A stretch of DNA of 10,039 bases from an uncultured Collinsella sp. (GTDB lineage Bacteria > Actinomycetota > Coriobacteriia > Coriobacteriales > Coriobacteriaceae): contig CAUGJN010000058.1 in NCBI GenBank assembly GCA_959599635.1, positions 1 to 10,039 on the forward strand. The letters run 5' to 3'. Within the stretch, counting starts at the first letter, position 1. Each line of letters begins with the position of its first letter. The notes under the pieces were generated by a model. It saw only the letters and a list, made by a program, of their open reading frames with translations, was not told the origin of the DNA and searched no databases. A program made the position numbers and the translations under genes. Below are positions 1 through 6,001 of the stretch, one piece after another.

Positions 1-62
1 GATTGGGGAACTAAGCCCTCGTCCCTCCCCGGAATATGTAGCGAGTCGGAGTACCCTTGCTG

Positions 63-920
63 TTACTCTGCTTTGCCCACAGAGTTGAGGTTGGTCATGC
101 GGATCTTAACCAGCTCGGTGATCTCGCGCATGCCCTCCTTGGCCGGCTTCTTGGGATCGAAGCAGGCGGGGTTCTCGGCCATGTAGGCCATGAAGCCCTT
201 GGTGTAGGCCTGACGCAGCTCGGTAGCGTAGTTAACCTTGCAGATGCCGTTCTTCACAGCCTCGGCAACCTGCTCATCGGGCACACCGGAGGTGCCGTGC
301 AGAACCAGCGGCACGTCGACGGCGTCGCGGATGGCCTTGACCACGGACTGCTCGATGTGCGGATCGCTCGTGTACACGCCGTGGCTGGTGCCAACGCCAA
401 TGGCCAGCGAGGTGCAGCCGGTGCGCTCGACGAACTCCTTAGCCTCGGCCGGATCGGTGTAGGGGCTCTCGCCCTCAACCGCGGGACCATCGTCCTCCTT
501 GCCGCCAACCTTACCGAGCTCGGCCTCGACAGGCACACCCATGGCGCGGCCAGCGTCGGCGACGGACTTGGTCAGGGCGATGTTGTCCTCGAAGGACTCG
601 TGCGAGCCGTCGATCATGACGGAGGTGTAGCCCGTGCGGAAAGCCTGCATGCAGCGGTCATAGCCATCGCCGTGATCGAGGTGCAGGGCGACGGGCACGG
701 AAGCGCGCTCGGCGGCAGCCTTGACCATGCCGTAGAAGTAGTCCAGACCAGCGGTCTTGATGGTGCCCGGGGTGGTCTGCATGATGACGGGGGACTTGGT
801 CTCCTCGGCAGCAGCCAGAACGGCCATAACAAACTCGAGGTTCTCGACGTTGAACGCGCCGACGGCGTAGTGGCCGGCCTGAGCGTCCTTGAGCATCTTT
901 TCGGTGGTAACAAGTGCCAT
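63..920 (-). CDS. gatY: Class II tagatose-/fructose-bisphosphate aldolase (GatY/KbaY type)
   Basis: This 285-residue cytoplasmic enzyme should cleave a ketose-1,6-bisphosphate to glyceraldehyde-3-phosphate and dihydroxyacetone phosphate with a Zn2+ ion. The class II landmarks sit where GatY/KbaY has them. Asp82-His83 lies in LHLDHGDG, giving the proton-transfer Asp and a Zn ligand. His180 is in GVGTSHG and His208 in LVLHGTSG. The length equals the usual 284-286 residues. I chose the ATG at 918-920 because AGAGGAG lies about 9 nt upstream and the protein then begins MALVTTEKML, as family members do. The frame stays open for 61 more codons upstream, but those residues look like noncoding DNA. 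The gene is divergent from a DeoR-family regulator. The family includes both tagatose- and fructose-bisphosphate aldolases, and sequence alone does not separate them. With lacABC in the same window and no lacD there, tagatose-1,6-bisphosphate is the favoured substrate (inference). Confidence 0.9.
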   Translation of the reverse strand: MALVTTEKMLKDAQAGHYAVGAFNVENLEFVMAVLAAAEETKSPVIMQTTPGTIKTAGLDYFYGMVKAAAERASVPVALHLDHGDGYDRCMQAFRTGYTSVMIDGSHESFEDNIALTKSVADAGRAMGVPVEAELGKVGGKEDDGPAVEGESPYTDPAEAKEFVERTGCTSLAIGVGTSHGVYTSDPHIEQSVVKAIRDAVDVPLVLHGTSGVPDEQVAEAVKNGICKVNYATELRQAYTKGFMAYMAENPACFDPKKPAKEGMREITELVKIRMTNLNSVGKAE

Positions 921-1060
921 GAGCGTTTGCTCCTCTCCCTCGCCCGCATCTGGACATCGGGCGTACGTGTCCGCAAGGCGTTTTACCTTGCGTTTTGCTG
1001 GGCCCATTGTATGAAAATCACATCTGTCGCATGTACGAGATATCGCCGGCACGCAGGCCA

Positions 1061-1138
1061 AATCGCTCGTTTTTGAAAAGCAAACGGAAGGGAATCGGAC
1101 CAAATCCCCCTATCCGATATCCCAGTTTTCGAGCGATT
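1061..1138. repeat. Nested inverted repeats upstream of the aldolase gene
   Basis: AATCGCTCG at 1061-1069 is the exact reverse complement of CGAGCGATT at 1130-1138. Inside that pair, ATCGGA at 1094-1099 is the exact reverse complement of TCCGAT at 1113-1118. The two pairs are nested around a C-rich centre. They could form a cruciform, an RNA hairpin in a leader transcript, or paired protein sites. No U-tract follows on either strand, so a terminator is unlikely. The function is unknown. Confidence 0.45.
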
Positions 1139-1144
1139 CACCTT

Positions 1145-1160
1145 TCTTTTGTAGAAAAGA
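1145..1160. promoter_or_regulatory. Inverted repeat TCTTTT-N4-AAAAGA, candidate operator
   Basis: Arms of 6 bp (1145-1150 and 1155-1160) are perfect complements around a 4-bp centre GTAG. The right arm shares TAGAAAAGA with a second, similar repeat 35 bp downstream. AT-rich sites of this kind in front of a DeoR-family gene and a divergent sugar gene are plausible repressor sites. The assignment to that repressor is an inference. Confidence 0.4.
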
Positions 1161-1177
1161 TAAGTAATCGAAAGGCG

Positions 1178-1210
1178 TTTTCTTGCTAGAAAAGAAAATG
1201 AACGAAAATG
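1178..1210. promoter_or_regulatory. Inverted repeat plus phased GAAAA repeats, candidate DeoR-family operator
   Basis: TTTTCT at 1178-1183 and AGAAAA at 1188-1193 are perfect arms around TGCT. They run directly into a series of related units: GAAAA at 1189 and 1194, GAAC at 1200 and GAAAA at 1204, spaced about 4-6 bp. Read on the other strand this is a string of TTTTC/GTTC units. Sugar regulators of the DeoR family such as AgaR are known to use short TTTC-like repeats with spacing of this order. The site lies 46-78 bp before the DeoR start codon, so autoregulation and control of the divergent aldolase gene are both possible. Confidence 0.4.
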
Positions 1211-1255
1211 GTTTCAACATAATTCCTGCAAATTTAGGTTGAGGATGGAGCAGCT

Positions 1256-2059
1256 ATGGCCCACGCAACAACACGAGCTTTCGCCGACGAACGACGTGCC
1301 GCCATCATGGAAATGCTCGAGCATAACGCCTCCGTGCAGGTAGCAGAAATCGCCCAGACCTTCGGCGTTTCCTCCGTCACTGCCCGCGCCGACCTGGACG
1401 CGCTCGCCGAGTCCGGTAAGCTACGCCGCACGCATGGCGGCGCCGTGTCGCTCCACAAACGCCTAACGGTCTCCACGCAGGATCGGCGCATCAACGTCAA
1501 CGTCGCCGCCAAGCAGGCCATCGCTCAAAGCGCCATTGAACTCGTCAGCGACGGCGACACGTTGCTCGTCGACTCCGGCACCACGGCACTCGAGTTCGTC
1601 CGCCTGCTCGATCAGCGCGACGGCATCACCGTCATTACGGCCGATATCACCATTGCCGATTACATCGACGAGAGCATGCCCTCGGTCGATGTCGTCATGC
1701 TGGGCGGGGCACTGCGCAAAGGTCATCGCTATCTGTACGGCCCACTTACCATGCAGGCGCTCCAAATGGTCCACGCCGATCTTGCCGTCATGTGCCCTGG
1801 CGCTTTTGTTCCCGGCTGCGGCTTTACCACCGACTTTCCCCAGATGGCCGAAACCAAAACGACCATGATCGGCGCCGCCCGTCAAAGCGCGGCCCTCATG
1901 GACGCCAGCAAGGTTAACGGACGTGGCATGTACCGCTTTGCCGAGCTCGTCGATGTCAACGCCATCGTCATGGACCGCGACCCCGACGATGCCGTTGCCA
2001 CCTCTATCGCCGAAATCGCCGACAACACCCGCCCCAACCTCATCATCGCCAGCGCGTAA
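1256..2059 (+). CDS. DeoR/GlpR-family sugar-phosphate transcriptional repressor
   Basis: This 267-residue DNA-binding regulator shows the standard two-domain plan. An N-terminal winged helix-turn-helix spans about residues 11-64, with the family pattern ERRAAIMEML, VAEIAQTFGVSSVTARADL and GKLRRTHGG. The C-terminal sugar-phosphate sensor domain spans about 78-265 and includes DSGTT at 106-110, LGG at 149-151 and DASKV at 216-220. The start ATG has GGAG about 6 nt upstream. It is transcribed away from the aldolase gene and convergent with the flavodiiron gene. Family members usually release DNA when they bind a phosphorylated sugar. LacR of Gram-positive cocci, which responds to tagatose-6-phosphate, is in this family. 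A LacR-like role for the aldolase and possibly lacABC is therefore a reasonable guess, but a specific orthology cannot be claimed. Confidence 0.9.
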   Translation: MAHATTRAFADERRAAIMEMLEHNASVQVAEIAQTFGVSSVTARADLDALAESGKLRRTHGGAVSLHKRLTVSTQDRRINVNVAAKQAIAQSAIELVSDGDTLLVDSGTTALEFVRLLDQRDGITVITADITIADYIDESMPSVDVVMLGGALRKGHRYLYGPLTMQALQMVHADLAVMCPGAFVPGCGFTTDFPQMAETKTTMIGAARQSAALMDASKVNGRGMYRFAELVDVNAIVMDRDPDDAVATSIAEIADNTRPNLIIASA

Positions 2060-2061
2060 AC

Positions 2062-2102
2062 AAAAACCACCACAAAGGTGCCTGTCCCCTTTGTGGTGGT
2101 TT
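2062..2102. terminator. Bidirectional intrinsic terminator between the DeoR and flavodiiron genes
   Basis: Perfect 15-bp arms (2064-2078 and 2088-2102) enclose a 9-nt loop. The stem lies in the 66-bp gap between two convergent genes. On the minus strand it is followed by five Ts (complement of 2062-2066), which suits termination of the flavodiiron transcript. On the plus strand the stem itself ends in TTT. The loop side carries GGTGCCTGTCCCC at 2077-2089, which resembles repeat palindromes I recall from other genomes (see findings). Confidence 0.8.
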
Positions 2103-2125
2103 GTGAGTTAAAAGTGAACGTATCG

Positions 2126-3286
2126 CTACTTGGAGAGCTCGTCAGCAAGGGCCTCGATCTGAGCGCGCGAGGCGTCGTTGAGCGAGCCCAGGACGGTCAC
2201 CTTGTTCTGCGCCAGGGTGATGTCCTTCATGCCCTCGAGCTCCTTGGTCATAACCTTGGCAGCGGCGGGCGCCCAGGAGCCGGCCTCGACGAGTGCCACC
2301 GTACGATTCTGGTAGGCGTGCTCGGCAAGCGTGTGGATAAAGGTGCTCATGAACGGGAAGATCTCGCCCTGATAGGTGATGGAAGCGAGCACCAGACGGT
2401 CATAGCGGAACGCATCCTCAACCGCCTCGGCCATGTCGTCGCGCGCCAGGTCAAAGACGGAAACCTTCTGGCCGCGAGCCTCGAGCGCAGATGCAAGCTC
2501 CTCGACGGCAGCCTTCAGGTGGCCATACACACTCGCGTAGGCAATAGTGATGCCCTCATCCTCGGGCTGATAGCTCGACCAGGTGTTGTAGGTGTCGAGG
2601 TAGTAGCCCAGGTTCTCGGTCAGCACGGGGCCATGAAGCGGGCAGATGATCTGGATGTCCAGATCGGCGGCCTTCTTGAGCACAGCCTGCACGAACTTGC
2701 CGAACTTGCCGACGATGCCAAAGTAGTAGCGGCGAGCCTCGCAAGCCCACCCTTCCGGATCTTCGATGTCGTTGGCGCCGAACTTGCCAAAACCGTCGGC
2801 ACTAAAGAGTACCTTGTCGGTGGCCTCGTAAGAGAACAGCACCTCGGGCCAGTGAACGTTGGGGGCGCCGACAAACGTTAGGCTGTGGCCACCCAGGTCG
2901 AGCACGTCGCCCTCTTTGACGACCATCTTACGCTCGGGGTAGTCGGTGCCAAAGTAGTTGACCATCATGCGGAAGGCGCCCATGCTTGCCACAATCTGTG
3001 CCTGGGGATAGCGCTCCATAAAGGCGGCGATGCCGGCGGAGTGATCGGGCTCCATGTGATGGATGACCAGGTAGTCGGGCGTGCGGCCGTCGAGTACGGT
3101 CTCGAGGTTGCCGAGCCACTCGTCGACAAATCCGCCATCGACCGAATCGGCGACAGCGATCTTCTCGCCCAAGATAACGTAGCTGTTGTATGCCATACCG
3201 TTCTCGGACACATCGTACTGGCCCTCGAACAGGTCAATGTCATGATCGTCAACGCCAATGTAGCGGATATCCTTGGTGATCTCCAT
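2126..3286 (-). CDS. fprA: Flavodiiron protein / A-type flavoprotein (O2 or NO reductase)
   Basis: This 386-residue cytoplasmic protein should reduce O2 to water and/or NO to N2O at a non-haem diiron site, protecting an anaerobe. The N-terminal metallo-beta-lactamase domain (about 1-240) keeps every iron ligand of the family: His77, Glu79 and Asp81 in HHMEPDH, then His145 in NVHWPE, Asp164 in FSADGFG and His218 in PLHGP. The C-terminal flavodoxin domain (about 246-385) has an FMN phosphate loop around ASVYGHLKAAVE and later SITYQGEIFP and EAGSWAP. There is no rubredoxin or flavin reductase extension, so it is a class A protein needing an outside electron donor. The start at 3284-3286 is supported by AGGAGG 9 nt upstream. 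The frame runs 21 codons further up, but those add nothing family-like. It lies 129 bp downstream of the LacI gene on the same strand. It has no obvious metabolic link to its sugar-gene neighbours. Confidence 0.93.
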   Translation of the reverse strand: MEITKDIRYIGVDDHDIDLFEGQYDVSENGMAYNSYVILGEKIAVADSVDGGFVDEWLGNLETVLDGRTPDYLVIHHMEPDHSAGIAAFMERYPQAQIVASMGAFRMMVNYFGTDYPERKMVVKEGDVLDLGGHSLTFVGAPNVHWPEVLFSYEATDKVLFSADGFGKFGANDIEDPEGWACEARRYYFGIVGKFGKFVQAVLKKAADLDIQIICPLHGPVLTENLGYYLDTYNTWSSYQPEDEGITIAYASVYGHLKAAVEELASALEARGQKVSVFDLARDDMAEAVEDAFRYDRLVLASITYQGEIFPFMSTFIHTLAEHAYQNRTVALVEAGSWAPAAAKVMTKELEGMKDITLAQNKVTVLGSLNDASRAQIEALADELSK

Positions 3287-3302
3287 CAGGCAAAGCCTCC
3301 TA

Positions 3303-3326
3303 GATAGACAAATGAACCCGTCTATC
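3303..3326. promoter_or_regulatory. Inverted repeat in the flavodiiron leader, candidate operator
   Basis: GATAGAC (3303-3309) and GTCTATC (3320-3326) are perfect 7-bp arms separated by 10 bp, just upstream of the ribosome-binding site. A possible -10 box TATGAT on the minus strand (3329-3324) overlaps the upstream arm, so a bound repressor would block it. No good -35 box is seen. A second short palindrome, ATAGCC-AC-GGCTAT, lies at 3342-3355 and may belong to the same control region. The binding protein is unknown. Confidence 0.4.
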
Positions 3327-3415
3327 ATAGCACTCACCTTTATAGCCACGGCTATCTGCCAGCATCCTTACCGATTGTTATTGAAGCGCAACGCCGAGCC
3401 GTTGACCTGCGAAAA

Positions 3416-4447
3416 CTATGCGCACGGAGCTGCCGTGGTATGCCGAACGATGAGCTGACCGGGAATGCGAATGGCGACGGGCCTGTCCGACGTCCCCGCC
3501 TTGGGAACCGCATGCTCGAATACCTCGCGTCCACGCTGATGCAAATCGAATCGGACAGTCGTGAGCTCGTTATGTGCGACAAAGTCGTCGAGCGAGTCAT
3601 CAACGCCCACCACGCTCACGTCCTCGGGCACGCGCAAGCCGCTATCGCGCAGCGCGGCGATGGCGCCGTTTGCCATTTGGTCGTTTGCCGCATAAATCGC
3701 CGTCATGGTGCGGTCGTGCTCAGCCAGGTACCGAGCGGTCTCGTAGCCGCTGTTTGCAGACCAGTCGCCCTCGAGTGGCGCCTGCGGCTTAATGTGCTTA
3801 CGCTCGAGCGCATCCTGCCAACCGGCGCGACGAAATTGCTCGTCGACCGAGAACGACGGGCCACCAATATAGCGAATCTGCTCGTGCCCCAGTTCAAACA
3901 AATGATCCATGAGCAGCAGCGAGCAGCCGTAATGATCTGAGTCGACCGTGGTCACCCGCGGGTGCGCATACATGGTGACGATGACCGTACCAATACCCGG
4001 CAACGGGTCGAATGTCTCAAAATCGGGCGCCATACGGCTCATGCCGATAATGATGCCGTCCACGGGCAGCGCGGCCATGCGGCGGGTGGCTTCGGCAAGC
4101 GAGAACTCCTCGGTCTTGGACATCTCGACCAGCGTAATAGCGCAGCCGCTCTCGCGAGCCGCGCTAGCAATGCCGTCGATCATCGTAAGGTTGCCAAACT
4201 TGGTAACGTCGTTGACGCACAGGCCGACCGAATGGTAACGACCATCGCGCAGCGAACGGCCGGCATAGCTCGGACGGAAGCCGAGCTCTTGCATAGCGGC
4301 TTGCACGCGCTGGCGCGTCTGCTCGTTGACGTTAGGAAGGCCGTTGGCAACGCGCGAAACCGTCTGCTGCGAAACACCGGCAGCACGGGCAACGTCGGCC
4401 ATAGAAACCGGACGCGTACCCGTATCGTTGGAAGGGCGCCTTGCCAC
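3416..4447 (-). CDS. LacI/GalR-family transcriptional repressor
   Basis: This 343-residue repressor has an N-terminal helix-turn-helix at about 15-36 (SMADVARAAGVSQQTVSRV), a hinge near 57-68 (FRPSYAGRSL) and a periplasmic-binding-protein-like sensor domain at about 72-340. ANDQMANGAIAAL and VSVVGVDD are typical of the sensor core. I chose the GTG at 4445-4447 because GAAGGTGAT sits about 5 nt upstream and the HTH then begins near residue 15, the usual place. The frame remains open 24 codons upstream to an ATG without such a site. It is divergent from galK, and the gap carries three identical candidate operators, one on its own side. It is thus probably an autoregulated galactose or galactoside repressor of galKT. 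The ligand is not known. The family alone does not decide between galactose, a galactoside or another sugar. Confidence 0.9.
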   Translation of the reverse strand: MARRPSNDTGTRPVSMADVARAAGVSQQTVSRVANGLPNVNEQTRQRVQAAMQELGFRPSYAGRSLRDGRYHSVGLCVNDVTKFGNLTMIDGIASAARESGCAITLVEMSKTEEFSLAEATRRMAALPVDGIIIGMSRMAPDFETFDPLPGIGTVIVTMYAHPRVTTVDSDHYGCSLLLMDHLFELGHEQIRYIGGPSFSVDEQFRRAGWQDALERKHIKPQAPLEGDWSANSGYETARYLAEHDRTMTAIYAANDQMANGAIAALRDSGLRVPEDVSVVGVDDSLDDFVAHNELTTVRFDLHQRGREVFEHAVPKAGTSDRPVAIRIPGQLIVRHTTAAPCA

Positions 4448-4450
4448 AAA

Positions 4451-4459
4451 ATCACCTTC
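4451..4459 (-). promoter_or_regulatory. Ribosome-binding site fixing the GTG start of the LacI gene
   Basis: Read on the minus strand this is GAAGGTGAT, close to the anti-Shine-Dalgarno complement, with the core about 5-8 nt before GTG. No comparable site precedes the ATG 24 codons upstream, so the GTG is preferred. Confidence 0.6.
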
Positions 4460-4550
4460 GCTCTTGCGAGATCTAAATAGCGTGAATGTCGACCCAGACG
4501 GAAACGGGCAGAAATACACCCCGCACCGATACCCGCTATCGTCGGACGCA

Positions 4551-4564
4551 TGTTAACGTACTCT
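4551..4564 (+). promoter_or_regulatory. LacI-type operator copy 1 (LacI-gene proximal)
   Basis: TGTTAACGTACTCT matches copies 2 and 3 over 13 bases, TGTTAACGTACTC. It is centred on CG, as operators of LacI-family proteins are. It is the copy nearest the LacI gene, about 104 bp before its GTG, and would suit autoregulation. Assignment to this repressor is inferred from position and repetition. Confidence 0.65.
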
Positions 4565-4673
4565 ACTTTTTCTATCAGCGGTTCTTTTGCTCCATAAGTC
4601 CATACAGTTATACCGTTCGCGGCTGAAAACCTACCGATTACCAGATTCTCAAAAATAGATATACCTTGTGTTA

Positions 4674-4687
4674 TGAGTACGTTAACA
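4674..4687 (-). promoter_or_regulatory. LacI-type operator copy 2 (inverted orientation)
   Basis: TGAGTACGTTAACA is the exact reverse complement of copy 3 over all 14 bases. Its centre is 123 bp from copy 1 and 64 bp from copy 3. Confidence 0.7.
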
Positions 4688-4737
4688 TAGCCATTGACGT
4701 GCAGTACCGTGAACGTCTCGTTTGTGGTGCTCAAAAT

Positions 4738-4751
4738 TGTTAACGTACTCA
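4738..4751 (+). promoter_or_regulatory. LacI-type operator copy 3 (galK proximal)
   Basis: TGTTAACGTACTCA lies about 45 bp before the galK ATG. It would sit near or downstream of the transcription start, a common place for a repressor to block initiation or elongation. Confidence 0.7.
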
Positions 4752-4795
4752 TATCGACACGGACTCGTCTGCCCGGCACCAAGGAAAGGACCCAC

Positions 4796-6001
4796 ATGAC
4801 TGCCCCCGACGAAAAGACACTCGCCACGCTCACCAAGCTGTTTGAGGAGGAGTTTGGCCCCATCGGCGACCGCCAGGTACTCTACGTGCACGCGCCCGGG
4901 CGTTCCGAGATCAGCGGCAACCACACCGATCACGAGGGCGGCCACGTTATCGCCGGCTCGCTCGACGTCGCCGTTGACGGTATCGCCGTGGCCACCGATT
5001 CCAACAAGGTCCGCGTCGCCGACGAGGGCTACCCCACGTTTGAGATCACACTCGACACGCTGGATGTTCAGGAGTCCGAGAAGGGCACGTCCGCAAGCCT
5101 CGTGCGCGGCATGGCCCACGAGGTCGCAGCTCTCGGCGTTGAGCCCCAGGGCTTCGACTTTGCCTTTACCTGCTCCGTTCCCTCGGGCGGCGGCCTTTCT
5201 AGCTCGGCTGCCGTCGAGGCCGCATACGGCCGCGCCATGGAGACGCTCTGGGGAGCGCCCGCAATTGAGCCCGTCGCGCTCGCCCAGATGAGCCAGCGCA
5301 CCGAGAACAACTACTACGGTAAGCCCTGCGGCCTTATGGACCAGGCCGCCGTATGCCTGGGCGGCCTCGCCTACATGGACTTTGAGGACCAGGCTCAGCC
5401 TAAGACCCAGAAGCTCGAGCTCAACTTTGAGGATCACGGCTATGCGCTCGTACTCGTTAAGGTGGGCGCCGACCACGTGGCCGCCACCGACGACTACGCC
5501 GCTGTCCCTCGCGAAATGCAAGACGTCGCTGCCGAGTTTGGCAAGGCGCGCCTGTGCGAGGTCAACGTTGCCGACTTTGACGCCAAGCTCCCCGAGCTGC
5601 GTGCCAAGCTGGGCGACCGCGCCTGCCTGCGCGCCGTTCACTACTGGTACGAGAACGGCCTGGTCGACAAGCGCTGGGCAGCCCTGAACGCCGGCGACAT
5701 TGACCAGTTCCTGGTCCTGACGCGCGAGTCCGGCGCCAGCTCCGCCATGTACCTGCAGAATGTTGTTGCCAAGCTGGGTTCCGAGCAGCCTTCCATGTAT
5801 GCCCTGGCGCTGGCCGAGCACGTGCTCGACGGCCGCGGCGCCGTCCGTATCCACGGTGGCGGCTTTGGTGGCACCATCCAGGCCTTCGTGCCGCTCGATC
5901 TGGTCGACACCTTTATTGCCAAGATGAACGGCTGGCTGGGCGAGGGCTCTGCCCGTCACTACGCCATCTCTGACAAGGGGGCTTACGCGGCATGGCTGTA
6001 A
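4796..6001 (+). CDS. galK: Galactokinase
   Basis: This 401-residue GHMP-family kinase phosphorylates galactose with ATP to galactose-1-phosphate, the first Leloir step. The galactokinase signature is at 34-49 (PGRSEISGNHTDHEGG), the ATP-binding GHMP loop at 129-139 (PSGGGLSSSAA), the catalytic Asp182 in CGLMDQ and the C-terminal motif at 351-360 (RIHGGGFGGT). The length is close to the 380-400 usual for bacterial GalK. I chose the ATG at 4796 because AAGGAAAGGA lies just upstream. The frame is open 34 codons further up, but that stretch includes operator copy 3. The signature has Asn42 where textbook enzymes such as E. coli and human GalK have Glu (GEHTDY). It is co-transcribed with galT, overlapping it by 10 nt, and is probably repressed by the divergent LacI-type protein. 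Confidence 0.94.
   Translation: MTAPDEKTLATLTKLFEEEFGPIGDRQVLYVHAPGRSEISGNHTDHEGGHVIAGSLDVAVDGIAVATDSNKVRVADEGYPTFEITLDTLDVQESEKGTSASLVRGMAHEVAALGVEPQGFDFAFTCSVPSGGGLSSSAAVEAAYGRAMETLWGAPAIEPVALAQMSQRTENNYYGKPCGLMDQAAVCLGGLAYMDFEDQAQPKTQKLELNFEDHGYALVLVKVGADHVAATDDYAAVPREMQDVAAEFGKARLCEVNVADFDAKLPELRAKLGDRACLRAVHYWYENGLVDKRWAALNAGDIDQFLVLTRESGASSAMYLQNVVAKLGSEQPSMYALALAEHVLDGRGAVRIHGGGFGGTIQAFVPLDLVDTFIAKMNGWLGEGSARHYAISDKGAYAAWL

Larger units (their letters stand above)
921..1255. promoter_or_regulatory. Divergent control region between the aldolase and DeoR genes
   Basis: These 335 bp hold no convincing gene. They are clearly more AT-rich than their surroundings, especially from about 1140 to 1240, as expected of a promoter and operator region. 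I see several repeats: AAGGCGTTTT at 975-984 and 1172-1181, each followed within two bases by CTTGC; TAGAAAAGA at 1152-1160 and 1187-1195; and the inverted repeats listed separately. TACAAT on the minus strand (1011-1006) and CATAAT on the plus strand (1218-1223) are possible -10 boxes, but neither has a good -35 partner, so exact promoters are not assigned. Confidence 0.6.
4448..4795. promoter_or_regulatory. Divergent control region between the LacI gene and galK
   Basis: These 348 bp contain no supportable gene. The middle, about 4550-4760, is AT-rich and holds three copies of one operator-like sequence, listed separately. Promoter boxes are not clear. TTGCTC (4587-4592) with TATACC (4609-4614) at 16-bp spacing is a weak candidate toward galK, and TTGACG at 4694-4699 lacks a good -10. 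The ribosome-binding site for galK is AAGGAAAGGA at 4781-4790. Confidence 0.6.

Noticed and set aside
1..62. Possible partial palindromic repeat at the left edge (ATTGGGGA, shared with the 7717-7772 element)
   Set aside because: Only 8 bases agree and the window edge hides the rest. A weak GGGGA/TCCCC dyad is present, but nothing firm can be called a terminator.
57..1076. Long plus-strand reading frame (339 codons) opposite the aldolase gene
   Set aside because: It is the antisense shadow of a conserved enzyme in GC-biased codons. The translation has no family resemblance, and the aldolase residues on the other strand are all intact.
995..1189. 64-codon frame in the aldolase-DeoR intergenic region
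   Set aside because: It begins with TTG without a Shine-Dalgarno site, has an unbiased composition and runs through the operator-like repeats.
4693..4722. TTGACG as the -35 box of a galK promoter
   Set aside because: No acceptable -10 box lies 16-18 bp downstream (CTCGTT at 17).
4682..5959. 425-codon minus-strand frame opposite galK
   Set aside because: Antisense shadow produced by codon bias, rich in Gly, Val, Ala and Leu with no motif. galK has every catalytic motif on the plus strand.
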